Positions 20,688 to 51,967 are shown, numbered from the stretch's first letter. The stretch is DNA of 64,000 nt from Mytilus galloprovincialis (GCF_965363235.1 NC_134840.1:92330416-92394415); one strand, 5' to 3'. Translations and numbers: made by a program. Notes: generated from the letters alone by a model not told the origin.

Positions 20688-21639
20688 CTTTTTTTTTGTC
20701 TGAGCTGTTGTTACGGTAAACCGTGCGGACCTTCTTTTAATGTAACTTGATCAAATACGATATGCGGTTACGGTAAACAAATGTCAACGTTTGGTCTACA
20801 GGATTGGCACATCTTTTACTTCTTGTTTTATCAATGAGACACTGCTAAGTGATTTAGACTATTTGTTAGTCTAGTTTACCGTATCACCAAACAGTCCTTT
20901 AACATTTCAGTTTCCCGTTCCTTTGTATTAAATGTTTGAGAAACAAGATAAGGATATTGATAGGTAATGTTTCAGGGTTTCTGTCCATTGATATCGAAAC
21001 ATATCAGCCGCGAGCCAGAGAGCTTCACCTTGTGTCGAGCGGCTGAACACCCATAATCTAGGTAAACTAATTGTATGAGGGTACGGTAAACAAAGATGCA
21101 ATACCAAAATAAAAGGACCCAGTATTATACTTTATAGTCCAGTTTACCGTATCAGCATACAGTTTTTTTGTCTTCTCTAATCCCGAAACTCGTTGAATAA
21201 ATTGGAAGCAAATATCCTGTTGAACATTCAGGCAGTGATTTAATATCGTTTAGTTTGTTGTGGTAAACCTTCAGCGTGCGAAGAAACGGTAAACTGCAGA
21301 GTATACTCTTATACTAATTGAGCTACGGTAAACCTTTGATAGAATTTTTATGGTTACGGTAAACATCGCAGTCACAAGCTATGGAAAAGTTTATGGTAAC
21401 GGTAAACATATAAGAAAAATACCTTAGAAATGTTAACCGTTTGCAAGAGTAGGTACCATTAATGAAAAGGGGAGCTATTTCCAAAAATGTACTATTTAAT
21501 TATGTAAGGAAGCATTTATTAAGACTTGTCTCCCCTTGAACATCAAGACATGGAAGAGGCCATATCGGCCGATTCACTATATAAGGCTTGCATTTCTCTA
21601 TTTGGTATCTTTATCACATCACATCCACGCCAGTTTAAA

Positions 21640-22377
21640 ATGGAATTTTTAATGAACAGTGGACTCTCAAATGTTGTAGCTCTTACTGAAGAAGTTTTCT
21701 CTGCCTCTAGCGAAATATTCGGTAAAGTTGCAATAAAGAAAGTCATCAAAACCTCAACTGAGTTTGAAGCTTTTCTCAGCCTCAAACACGAAAACATCGT
21801 CGAAGCCATTGAAATCATCGAAGCCAAAGAATTTGCCTTCGTTTTGATGGAATTCGCTGAATTCGGAGATGTTTTTGAATACATAATGAAAAACGGTCTC
21901 ATGTCCGTTGAAGCCACCCTCTCTCTCTTCTCTCAGGTTGTCAAAGCAATCGAATACTGCCACTCAATTGGAATCGCCCACAATGACATTAAATTAGAAA
22001 ACGTCTTGTTGTCTAATGGTTGTGTCAAATTGGCCGACTTTGGATTTGCCAAGTCGTCCGATATTGTTGCCGAATCTGAAGAATTTTGTGGAACCCTCCC
22101 ATACGCTGCCCCAGAAGTTATTATGGGAATGGAACACAACACCATGAAAGCCGATATGTGGAGTATGGGAGTTATGCTCTACGTCATGCTCTTCGGAGCT
22201 TTCCCATTCTCCGATAGTGACGCTACCTCTATGGTCCAATCTCAAATCTCCAACACCCTCTCTTTCCCAGAAAACACTAACGAAACGTTAAAGTCTCTCA
22301 TCTCCTCTATGCTTGAACCCTCTGTTGAAAAACGCGCTAATGCAAGCTCAGTCCGTCTTGCCTTGAGCCAGTTTTAA
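21640..22377 (+). CDS. Compact non-RD kinase, copy 10 (intact)
   Basis: 245 residues; majority sequence except Glu63Lys in the N-lobe. It is the last full unit. Its downstream spacer is more diverged (for example TACGATAAAC and TACGGTAAGC in place of the exact motif), as expected at an array edge that escapes homogenisation. TATA box at 21,578. Confidence 0.88.
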   Translation: MEFLMNSGLSNVVALTEEVFSASSEIFGKVAIKKVIKTSTEFEAFLSLKHENIVEAIEIIEAKEFAFVLMEFAEFGDVFEYIMKNGLMSVEATLSLFSQVVKAIEYCHSIGIAHNDIKLENVLLSNGCVKLADFGFAKSSDIVAESEEFCGTLPYAAPEVIMGMEHNTMKADMWSMGVMLYVMLFGAFPFSDSDATSMVQSQISNTLSFPENTNETLKSLISSMLEPSVEKRANASSVRLALSQF

Positions 22378-22389
22378 ACACATAATTAA

Positions 22390-22405
22390 GCATCCTTAAG
22401 GATGC
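22390..22405 (+). terminator. Shortened 3' palindrome of copy 10
   Basis: GCATCCTTAAGGATGC is an exact 16-nt palindrome that keeps only the outer 8 nt of each arm. The central 22 nt are missing symmetrically and ten T follow. Either the hairpin core was lost by replication slippage across the stem, or this is an ancestral short form. Confidence 0.6.
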
Positions 22406-22894
22406 TTTTTTTTTTGTCTGAGCTGTTGTTACGATAAACCGTGCGGACCTTCTTTTAATGTAACGATCAAATACGATATGCGGTTACGGTAAGCAAATGT
22501 TAATGTTTGGTCTACATTCCTTCTTTAAGGATTGGCACATCTTTTTGTTTTATCAATGAGACACTGCTAAGTGATTAAGACTATTTGTTAGTCTAGTTTA
22601 CCGTATCACCAAACAATCCTTTAATATTTCAGTTTCCCGTTTCTTTGTATTAAATGTTTGAGAAACAAGATAAGGATATTAATAGGTAATGATTTCAGGG
22701 TTTCTGTCCATTGATATCGAAACATATCAACCGCGAGCCAGAGAGCCTTACCTTGTGTCGAGCGGCTGAACACCCATAATCTCTTATTTCTTTCACTATT
22801 CGCCCCCTCTTTTGAACTGGTTTGCGCTTGACAAAAGTAGGCCTGACAACGTCTTGTGACGTCGCTGATAACTTCTCCTCAAACACTATGACGT

Positions 22895-23193
22895 GTAAGG
22901 GGAGCTATTCACAAAAATGTATTATTTTATTATGTAAGGAAGCATTTATTAAGACTTGTCAACCCTTGAACATCAAGACATGGAAGAGGCCATACCAGCC
23001 GATTCACTATTATAAGGCTTGCATTATATTACATATTTGGTATCTTTATTACATCACAGCCACGCCAGTTTAAAATGGAATTTTTAATGAACAGTGGACT
23101 CTCAAATGTTGTAGCTCTTACTGAAGAAGTTTTCTCTACCTCTAACGAAATATTCGGTAAAGTTGCAATAAAGAAAGTCATCAAAACCTCTAC
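22895..23193 (+). pseudogene. Kinase copy 11, left part, split by a transposon
   Basis: Starts with the AGGGGAGCTATT leader sequence, has a mutated TATA box (CTATTATAAGG), and reads the kinase from ATG 23,075 through VAIK to codon ~39. It stops at the TCTAC target site of the 3.69-kb element; only a few codons resume after 26,888. The preceding 22,781-22,894 is unrelated to the unit. Decayed and interrupted. Confidence 0.85.
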
Positions 23194-23431
23194 CACAGTG
23201 AGGTTTTGATGAACGGAACTTTACGGTTTTCTAATAATTTGGTCATTCGGGAGACTGTCAAGCGGGGCTCCGACATTTGCAAAATAACAAGTTGCTTGAT
23301 GGGAACTTTGATGAACTCTTATGTTCCTATATAACGTTTCTGCTTCAAGCTTTGATAGCTAAAACATTCTTTATGTAAATATGAACCAATAAAATAATAA
23401 GAAAGATATATGCATCCAAACGTTTTTCTCA

Positions 23432-23592
23432 CAGTGGCGGATCCAGAAATTTTCATAAGTGGGGGCCCACTGACTGACCTAAGAGGGGGCCGGCTCCAGT
23501 CACGCTTCAGTGATTCCCTATATAAGCAACCAAATTTTTTCCCAAAAAGGGGGGGGGCTCGGGCCCCTTCCCCCCCCCTAAATCCGCCTCTG
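23432..23592 (+). mobile_element. Small hAT-like MITE, copy 2 (161 bp), nested in the left arm
   Basis: Closely similar to the element at 3,585-3,748, with the same CAGTGGCGG start and CCGCCTCTG end. The right arm of the foldback element (near 26,150) lacks it and so gives the empty site. The ORF at 23,410-23,598 lies within the repeat and is not a gene. Confidence 0.85.
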
Positions 23593-24039
23593 CCTTAGAA
23601 TGGTGGAGCTCAGTGTAAAACGATCAAATTGTCACACAACAGCGATCAAAAATGTCAAATAATCATCGAAAAATCAATGTTTGCTACCTGAATTTTCACA
23701 TGTACCTTTTCTGATATATTGTCTTACCTGTCTGAAAGTTTTGTCCAAGTAGAAATCCAAATATATTCATTTTCTCCATGTCGGATATTTTTATTGACTG
23801 TACAATAGCTCGCAAGTTTACTGTAATATCACTCGGAGCCTTCCTGTACAATCGCTTGGAGCTTTCCTGTAGAATTGCTTGGCCAAATTTATTAAATATA
23901 TTGCATATGCATTGCATTGGTTGTTTCTTGCTGTCCTATTATATTCATTTATGGTATTTGAAGTGAAAATAAGCACAAAACCAGTCAGGCATTTTGACAA
24001 TTAAGATTCTATCAAGGAACCCTTTTAAGGTGACTATAT

Positions 24040-24350
24040 TAGGGACAAAAACAAAATGTGTACAATAGATATCAAAAAGAAGGTGTGGTATGATTGCCAA
24101 CGAGACAACTCTCCACAAGAGACCAAAATGACACATAAATTACCAACAATAGGTCACCATACGGTCGTCAACAATGAACAAAGCCCATGCCGTATAGTCA
24201 GCTATAAAATGCCCCGAAATAACAATGTAAAACGAGAAAACTAACGGCTTATTTATGTACAAAAAATGAACGAAAAACAAATATGTAACACATAATAAAC
24301 AAACAACCACTGAATAAGTATACAAGACAAAAAGAAAAGGACAGTACAAA
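24040..24350 (+). repeat. Dispersed repeat R2 inside the foldback element
   Basis: Contains GGTATGATTGCCAACGAGAC, ACAACTCTCCACAAGAGACC and GCCCCGAAATAACAATG, phrases typical of this family. It lies in the element centre, so it was probably inserted after transposition or carried along. Confidence 0.75.
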
Positions 24351-24929
24351 ATTTGTTAAAAATCTCATCTAAAATATAAATGAAAATAATCCTCGTACAA
24401 AATAAATATTTATATATACCGAAAAGGTGACTAGATGCTCTGGAAGGGTAATTAGCATATTTTGAATTTTACTTATTATTTAACAGCAATTTAAAAAAAA
24501 TACATATTTGAACAATACAACAAAGATTTTTTCATCACAGGATCGGGATATTGTAACTTGATAAAGGAATTCGAATGTGGAATGGTGGTAGTTAAAAACT
24601 GATCCAAGAAAAGACACGTATATGTCAATAAACATGATATTAAAATAAGAAGATGTGGTATAATTTAAAATGAGATGTCTGTTTATTACAAGCTAAAGAT
24701 ACTGGTAGAAAAAGCTCCAGTAAAATTAAATGTTATCAAGGATGGGAGAGAACTTGTTATCTGAAAAAACAGAGAAAACACAAAATCCTTCAACATCATT
24801 TTTTTTATATCAATGTCACGATTCAGGAACTTTTCAATATTCCCAACTATAGCATCCGACAAACGAACGAAACAGTTGGTGTGCTTTTTTGTGTGAGAAC
24901 AACATTTTATCAAACCACATTTATATGTT

Positions 24930-25160
24930 CAATATAAAAGTAAGGAGATGTGATATGATTGTCAAAGCTCAAAAAATAAATGGATTTAAGCAATTATAGT
25001 TGGCTATAAAAGGTCCCGACATGAAAAATAAGAATCAATACCTTTCGAATTTAACTGACGGCCTAATTCATATTAAAACAATTTACGAAAAACATACATG
25101 ACAGACATGAACCAACGACAACCACTGAACTACGGGCTATTGACTTGAAACAAGTACATA
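24930..25160 (+). repeat. Dispersed repeat R2, second fragment in the element centre
   Basis: Matches the R2 pattern (GGAGATGTGATATGATTGTC, TGACAGACATGAACCAACGA, CAACCACTGAACTACGGGC). At 25,290-25,440 a further GGATCC-ended segment resembles a worn hAT-like MITE. Confidence 0.65.
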
Positions 25161-26194
25161 ACGAATTTGGAGAGTTAAAAATGTCTATGTGCGCTCATTT
25201 CTTCCCAAAACTAGCACAGCACAAGACCAAACTATAAAAAATCAGTTGAATGATCGGATCATCATTTAATACTATCATTGACGATATCAGACCAGGTGCG
25301 GATCCCGCCTTTCTGCAAAAGGGGGATCCAAACCACGGAACACCCTGAACGTCCACAAAATTAAAAAAAAAATCGAAAGAAAATGAGGTTTCAACCACCA
25401 AAACTCCCTCTCCCCGCATACCGGATCCGCTAATGCAGGTTACATCCATTCAAATAAAATCTTCAAACATCATTAACACTTTTGAGTGTGAAATTTAGGT
25501 TTAAAAAAAATGATAACAATACCAAATAACTAACTGTTATTAAATCATAACAGAAAAAGGAGAGAAAAATCAAGCCAGACATATATTGTATTGGATTGCA
25601 GTAGTTTTAATAAATATTTATATGACAAAAGTATCATAGAAAACATAAACTGATCATGAATGTGGCAGAAGAGATAGTAGTAAGCATTATCTACTTAAGA
25701 GTTATAATTAGTCATATGCCACTAGAAACTATTACAGCAAAATGCAATGAGTGTGTAGGTAAAGGTAATACCTTTGACTAGCTTGATTGCTACCTGGACC
25801 GTAAAGTCATAACAAGGAACAGGTATGTTACCCTCCTTTCAGAAAAGTCTAGGTGGCCAAACGATGAAAAGAAAAGCTCCAAGCGATTGTACAGGAAGGC
25901 TCCGAGTGATATTACAGTAAACTTGCAAGCGATTGTACTGTCAATAAAAATATCCGACATGGAGAAAATGAACATATTTGGATTTCTAGTGGGACAATGG
26001 CTTTGAAACTTTCAGACAGGTAAGACTATATATCAGAAAAGGTACATGTGAAAATTCAGGTAGCAAACATTGATTTTTCGATGTTTATTTGACATTTTTG
26101 ATCGCTGTTGCGTGACAATTTTGATCGTTTTACACGGAGCTCCACCATTCTAAGGAAAACGTTTCGATGCATATATCTTTCTTATCATTTTATT

Positions 26195-26692
26195 ATAATA
26201 ATAATAATTTTATTTGCAAAATACACCCATATGGGTCAATCAAACACAAATACAACATTTAATACAGACAGTGAAGAATTACAAATATAAACATAAAAAA
26301 AAACCATAGTTATAAATGGTAATTAATGTAACCTTTGATGGACATGGACCTCATTTTCGCAATTCTAAAGATTGCTTTATAAAGTCACCAATTTCTGTCA
26401 AAAGCTCAGATTTAGGATTTAAAAGTTGTTTTAGCTTTAAAAGTGGTTGATAATTTGTAAAATCAGGATTTATATTATTAATCTTTAAAAATAAGCAATC
26501 TCTTAAAGTTGAGTTTAGTTTGCAATATAGAAAAAAATGGTATTTATCATCAATTTTATTACAAAGTTTACATAACCTTTGATCTCTGGGTACATTTTTA
26601 TATCTTCCCATTTCAACTTCTAGGTTATGGTCACTAACCCTTAATTTAGAAATTAATTGTCTGGTTTTAAAATTTGATTCTTTTAATAAATA
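26195..26692 (-). mobile_element. 5'-truncated non-LTR retrotransposon fragment in the right arm
   Basis: The minus strand encodes ~115 residues (26,351-26,692) ending in a stop. It has a Cys-x2-Cys...His-x4-Cys knuckle (RLCKLCNK...HFFLYC) typical of the C-terminal end of non-LTR retrotransposon ORF2 proteins. The 3' end is an A/T repeat (AATTATTATTATTATAAT) near 26,195. The left arm of the foldback element lacks this piece. Flanks ATTTTATT and ATTTTCTT look like a slightly worn target duplication. It is dead on arrival, with no reverse transcriptase domain. Confidence 0.8.
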
Positions 26693-26892
26693 ATTTTCTT
26701 GGTTCATATTTACACAAAGAATGTTTTAGCTATCAAAACTTGAAACAGAAACGTTATATAGGTACATAAGAGTTCGTCAAAGTTTCCATCAAGCAACTTG
26801 TTATTTTGCAAATGTCGGAGCCCCGCTTGACAGTCTCCCGAATGACCAAATTATTAGAAAACCGTACAGTTCCGTTCCCACACTGTGTCTAC

Positions 26893-27310
26893 TGAATTTG
26901 AAGTTTATCTTTATCACATAATATCCACGCCAGTTTAAAATTGAATTTTAATGAACAGTGGACTCTCAAATGTTGAAGCTCTTACTGAAGAAGTTTTCTC
27001 TGCCTTTCAATAAAGAAAGTCCTCAAAAAACTCTACTGAGTTTGAAGCTTTCCTCAGCCTCAAACACGAAAACATCATTGAAGCCATTGCCGAAATCATC
27101 GAATTTGACTTCGTTTGATATCGCCCACAATAACTTTAAATTAGAAAATGGCAAATAGTTTTGTCATATTGGATTTGAGTTTCCTGTTTCTTTGTATTAA
27201 AGATTTGAGAAACAAGATAAAAACAAGATAGTACGGTAAACAAAAATCGATCTACACAACTTAGTTCTTGTTTTATTAATTAGACATTGCTACGTGATCA
27301 CTAGTGTTAA
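26893..27310 (+). pseudogene. Kinase copy 11 right stub and copy 12, decayed
   Basis: A few codons resume after the target duplication (TGAATTTGAAG), then jump back to a kinase leader and start (TTTATCTTTATCACAT...). The start ATG is changed to TTG, VAIK is damaged, and large parts are missing. Spacer pieces follow, including one exact TACGGTAAAC at 27,232-27,241, in a scrambled order. This shows that the array once extended further right and is old as well as recently amplified. Confidence 0.8.
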
Positions 27311-29155
27311 TTAGCTTAAACTATAAGATAATCCACTTACTTTAAATAAGATGACTGATTCTTGATCCACAGTTTACACATTAGGAACATTAAAACATTA
27401 ACAGACAAAACTACGCCTGCCATGTTGCGTTACTAATCAATCCTAATCATGTAATGCCGTTGTTACGTGCAAAACATCTGTAACAAACACCCGTGCAGCT
27501 AGGCATCGGGTAACGTCACTATCGTCAGCTCCCCTCCTCACAAAAATATAAAAGAAAGACGGAAAAAGGAAATAATGCAACATGAAAAATATGTTACGAA
27601 GTTCTTAAATAATTTGGACAAACGAACTTTGTTTTGTTTTCAAATTTAATGTACAAACCAATTTTATATTCATTTGTATCTTCATAAATGACAATTAACA
27701 ATCTAAAAGCATTCAAATACAAATTATGCAGATATCTATAAACTTTTTTAATAAAGTCTACTTATTTGTTCATATTACTCATAAAGTAACTACTGATTGA
27801 TCACTGGTATACAGAGCACCTGATTTCACATAACTTAAAGAAAAAGAATCTTACCGTTAAGACTTTGAAAGATTTTTTTCTGCTCATAGTTTTATCTTAC
27901 TTTTAGATCTGCCTGAACACATAATAAGTTCCAATGGTAATTCTAACTACTAAAAAATTTCATTGTTCTCGCCAAATTTCTTAGTTTTTCTAATTCATTT
28001 TAATGGAAAATTTACAAATAAGTCTGTACAAGAAATCAAAAAGTTAAAGAGCATTGAGGACCAAAATTCCTAAAAGTTTTTCCAAATACAGCTAAGGTTA
28101 TCTATGTCTGAAGTAGAAAAGCCTTAGTATTTCAAAAAATTCAAAAATTTGTAAACAATAAATTTATAAATATAACCATATCAATGACAATTCATGTCAG
28201 CACAAAAAGTGCTGACTACTGGGCTTGTGATACCCTCGGGGAAATAAATCTCCACCAGCAGTGGCATCGACCCAGTGGTTGTAAATAAACTCATCATAGA
28301 TACCAGGACTAAATTTAGTATATACGCCAGACGCGCGTTTCGTTCACAAAAGACTCATTAGTGACGCTCGAATCCAAAAAAGTTATAAAGGCCAAATGAA
28401 GTACGAAGTTTAAGAGTTGCGGCATCTTCTGTTTCTTGTTCCTTCAAACAGACATCGTTGACTAGTACAAGAAAGTGACTCTTTGGAGTCATATGTTTGT
28501 ATATGCAACTTCTAGTAAATCATAGTAAAACAATTCTAAACGCAATACACGTACCTGGTGGTTATTCAAGGATGGAACTAACTTACAAGTTACAGTCAAT
28601 TGCAATCAATTGGTATAAAATCAGACATATTTTGAAGATATTTTAAGAAGATGGACTCTAAAAAACAGGACAGAAATGATGTATGAAGAGTCCTCTATAA
28701 AATATTCTGGAATTATGTGTATGTTGCACATATAAGTTAATCAAAACAGGAGCCTGTTTTTGTTTGTTGATGTGGTTCATAAATTTTTCTCGTTTCCGGT
28801 TTTTATATAGATTAGACCGTTGGTTTTCATGTTTGAGTGGTTTTTATACTAGTCATTTTTAGGGCCCTTTATAGCTCACGATTCGTTGTGAGCCAAGGCT
28901 CCGTGTTACATATTTAAAAAAGTATATTACCAAAAGTATTTAAAAGTTCCACATAACAGACCAGAACAACTCTTGGTTCTGAGAACAGACCTACAGACAA
29001 ACAAGAATGAACAACACATGGTACAGATAGTCTGGCTGAAGAACAAAGTTTGAATTTATGAATAAGTAATTTTCAATTGATTTTATAGCACTCTACAAAA
29101 ATCGCTATTTTGCCAAAATAGCCACTGCTTATAACTAATTAGATGAAGTTACATC
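27311..29155. other. Intergenic DNA with dispersed repeat pieces
   Basis: No gene was recognised. About 28,030-28,440 contains phrases (GACGCGCGTTTCG, AAGACTCATTAGTGACGCTC, GCATTGAGGACCAAAATTCC) that recur at 37,655-37,850 in a PEX6 intron and mark another interspersed family. A small palindrome, GCTCACGATTCGTTGTGAGC, lies near 28,875. Confidence 0.5.
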
Positions 29156-29159
29156 CTGC

Positions 29160-29292
29160 ACATCGTTTACCGAAAGGCACACATGTTAACCATAGCAAAA
29201 CGTGACAGACAAAGAAAGAATCCTTGAAATCGCAACAAGCTCCATTGTCTTTTTAAATTCCATTATTTCTAAACTGGCGTGGATGAACATAA
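29160..29292 (-). pseudogene. Internally deleted minus-strand relic of a kinase unit
   Basis: Read on the minus strand from 29,284: CCACGCCAGTTTA, a TGGAATTT start region, then a jump straight to ACAATG...TTG and the right half of the 3' palindrome (GATTTCAAGGAT). A T-rich run, TTGTCTG and finally CGGTAAAC follow. The order matches leader, palindrome, T-run and spacer of the array unit with the coding body deleted. The match is short but colinear. Confidence 0.6.
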
Positions 29293-29389
29293 GTAAAGGC
29301 TACAGATACTGACGTTATCGAGTGCACAATGGAATTCTTTATCGCTGCATATTTATCAGACTTATTATCGGATCTGTACTAACATGTGA

Positions 29390-29545
29390 TGAGCAATACG
29401 ACGAATGTCACATGTGGAGCAGAAGCTGCTTACCCTTCCAGAGCACCATTGAGATAACCCCGGCCAGTTTTTTTTAGCCATAGCGTTGTCACTTTATTTT
29501 CGACTGATGAGTTGGAATGTGACTCTTGTATCTTTCGTCTCTCTT
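29390..29545 (-). repeat. Dispersed repeat R2 end, minus orientation
   Basis: Contains TCCACATGTG-type and TAGCCATAGCGTTGTCAC phrases that match, in reverse, the R2 copies at 33,570-33,800 and 4,640-4,712. Confidence 0.6.
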
Positions 29546-29929
29546 TTAATAGTAGCAGAGACATATAGTTAAAATACAATCTAATGTTGTATAAATCTGA
29601 TAGTATCAATGAAATTTAATGTACATATTCTTTAGGAACATATATCTCGGCAATCAACATTTTTTATATTGACTCGGACATGTCGGAGTTATATTTGAAA
29701 TATGTATTTCACTTTATGTTAAACCCAACAATATGTCCTACGGTGTCACCTCTGTTATTTAAACAGATAAACGCGTATTAACACTATTTAAATATCGCAT
29801 TGGTCCATCTTCTGCTGAATTAAGCCGATTGTGCGAGGGCTATATAGCCAGTCAAAATCTTTAAAATATTCAACAGCAAGTTTCCAATAGAGGATATATT
29901 TTATTACGGGAATTAGTAGCTATCAAGCT

Positions 29930-30360
29930 GGTAATAGATTTTCTTACAACAGAAAAAACACTGAATCCATCATAATTATAATAATATTCCTAGAGAAAGT
30001 CGTTTATGTGAATGTTGTAAAATGTGTGTTATTGAAGATGAATACCATTTTGTTCTTGTTTGTCCATCTTATAGATCTGTACGAACACAATTTTTACCAA
30101 AGTACTATTGTCATTGGTCTAATAATATCAAACTATTAAATTTACTACAAGCTTCTAGTAAGTCTCTCACGATCAAATTATGTAATTATGTAAAAGCTGC
30201 ATGGAATATTCGATCTTATATAGTCTCATAACTTAATTTATGTGGCATTGTATTATACTATTGTTCTCTGTTGTCTATTCATGTTTTATATTATATAATA
30301 TATGTTGTTAATTTTGCCATAGCATGTCTATGCTTTGCAATAAAGATTCATTCATTCATT
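29930..30360 (+). mobile_element. 3' end fragment of a non-LTR retrotransposon
   Basis: Encodes RLCECCKMC...EYHFVLVCPSYR, the Cys/His knuckle region at the C-terminus of non-LTR ORF2 proteins, ending with a stop at 30,231. A 3' UTR with AATAAA follows, then a short (ATTC)n tail at ~30,345-30,362, a common style of 3' end in CR1/L2-like elements. The 5' part, including reverse transcriptase, is absent. Confidence 0.75.
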
Positions 30361-30369
30361 CACTGAATC

Positions 30370-31090
30370 CATCAAAATTTTCTCAGACAGCCAATCAGCA
30401 ATCGGAATTTTAACTTTAAATTGGAAATAAGATAATTACGGCAAAACTTTTCATGATATTAAAATCGGTATATTGGCACTAAAATCTGAAGGAATCATTG
30501 TTTCCATTGAATTGACCCCTGGACACGCTGATATACAGGGTAATGAACTAGCAGACCAACTGGCTAAAAAAGCAGCACAGGAGGCAGAAAAAATACAAAG
30601 CATTCAAATATTTACAAAACAAGATATAAAAAAAGGAGCAAAAGACAGTGTTATGTTAAAATGGCAAAACCGCCATGATGGGACACCAGTGATAAAGGAA
30701 GAAGGTATTATGCCTTTCAACAAAATGTGAAAAATACACTTCCAAAAGACAAACCGTCAACTAAAATATATATAATAAATACTAGTTTAAGAACAATTAA
30801 GCTATTGTAATTTAAACTCGTACAAATCAATGATATGCTCAGCACTCATCGACAAATGCAACTGTGGACAAATAGAAACAGTTGACCATTATCTACTGGA
30901 TTGTGAAAATTATGAGGAGGCTAGAGAAAAACTCCTCTCTGCACTCTACTTCATAACATCATAACTAACACTTGAATCAGAAGTATTATTAGCAACAACA
31001 GAAAATGAAACTTATAAACATCACATAGAAGATATTCAACATTTGTTAGGGGTCTTTATTAAAGATACTGGAAGGTTCACAAAATAGATA
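30370..31090 (+). mobile_element. Decayed non-LTR retrotransposon: RNase H and C-terminal knuckle
   Basis: A frame-broken translation shows IFSDSQSAI (RNase H first motif), then GHADIQGNELADQLAKKA (RNase H final motif, 30,520-30,580). Near 30,850-30,910 follows CNCGQIETVDHYLLDCENY, the C-terminal zinc knuckle of I/Jockey-type elements with an RNase H domain. Several stops break it. The ORF at 30,473-30,730 is only its best-preserved slice. No reverse transcriptase remains. Confidence 0.8.
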
Positions 31091-31675
31091 GTTAAGGTTT
31101 AATAAGGGTTAATTATTTATTCATTTCTATTTTTTGTTTGTTAATTAATCATTTAATTATTTATTTATTTTTCTCTGCAGTACCACATCATAAATACAAA
31201 TGTACTAATGAGTTTTATACAAAAGCGACATAAAATTACCAGGGTGATCGAAATTACAGAGAGATTATAGTGTCAAGTTGACACTTCTAAAGACTAAAGA
31301 CTATAAAGACTTATTTGGCATGGTTAACTGGTTTAAAGGAAAAATAAAATAATTGGTGTTGCTAGTGAGAACAGGGTTTTATACTATAGAAATACCTGAT
31401 GAGAACATCAGATCACCAGAAACTGTGACAGTTCTATTTATTTCATTAAAGTGTAGCGAGTTGGTGAAAAGAGGATAGCGATTTAGTATGGGGCGATATG
31501 CTGGTGGGGCGAGTTGTCTTGTTTCCATTTAAAGTCCGTTACAGTATAGTATAACTTTATAATATTTAAGTTCATAGACATATCATTGAAATACAAAGTC
31601 GTCGTAAAGTTTGTTTTACCATAATTTTAAACCTGATTTGAAAGAAATAAATAAACAAAATCTTCCAAATCGAAA
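31091..31675. promoter_or_regulatory. Upstream region of PEX6
   Basis: AT-rich with no clear TATA box at a useful distance. It contains the palindrome GTGTCAAGTTGACAC near 31,271. The 5' UTR probably lies in the last 100-200 bp; its start cannot be fixed from sequence alone. Confidence 0.35.

Positions 31676-51967
<20,292 letters not shown>

Larger units (their letters stand above)
5197..22780 (+). repeat. Tandem array of ten ~1.74-kb kinase-gene units
   Basis: Ten head-to-tail units start (ATTGTATGAGGGTACGG) at 5,197, 6,922, 8,663, 10,386, 12,127, 13,862, 15,856, 17,596, 19,332 and 21,070, and the array decays after 22,780. Periods are 1,725, 1,741, 1,723, 1,741, 1,735, 1,994, 1,740, 1,736 and 1,738 bp. 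The long sixth unit contains an internal 261-bp duplication. Each unit holds an upstream spacer with repeated TACGGTAAAC motifs, a TATA box, an intronless kinase ORF, a palindrome with a T-run, and a downstream spacer with more motifs. Units differ by scattered point changes and small indels. Units 1+2 and 3+4 form a ~3.46-kb dimer repeat, indicating recent block duplication or gene conversion. The kinase ORFs look GC-richer by eye than their spacers. Confidence 0.97.
23194..26887. mobile_element. 3.69-kb foldback DNA transposon with CACAGTG ends and TCTAC target duplication
   Basis: The left end CACAGTGAGG and right end CCACACTGTG are inverted repeats. TCTAC flanks both sides (23,189-23,193 and 26,888-26,892), inside a kinase sequence. 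The inverted repeats are very long: 23,194 to ~23,888 matches ~25,854-26,887 in reverse once two nested insertions are removed (a MITE on the left, a retroelement on the right). The ~2-kb centre holds R2 repeats and no transposase. CACAGTG ends with a 5-bp duplication fit the Transib/RAG-like superfamily better than others I know. The family assignment is inference; no RAG-type nonamer was seen next to the heptamer. Confidence 0.8.

Noticed and set aside
23194..23240. Complete V(D)J-type recombination signal at the element end
   Set aside because: The CACAGTG heptamer is exact, but no A-rich nonamer follows at 12 or 23 nt at either end, so only the heptamer similarity is claimed.
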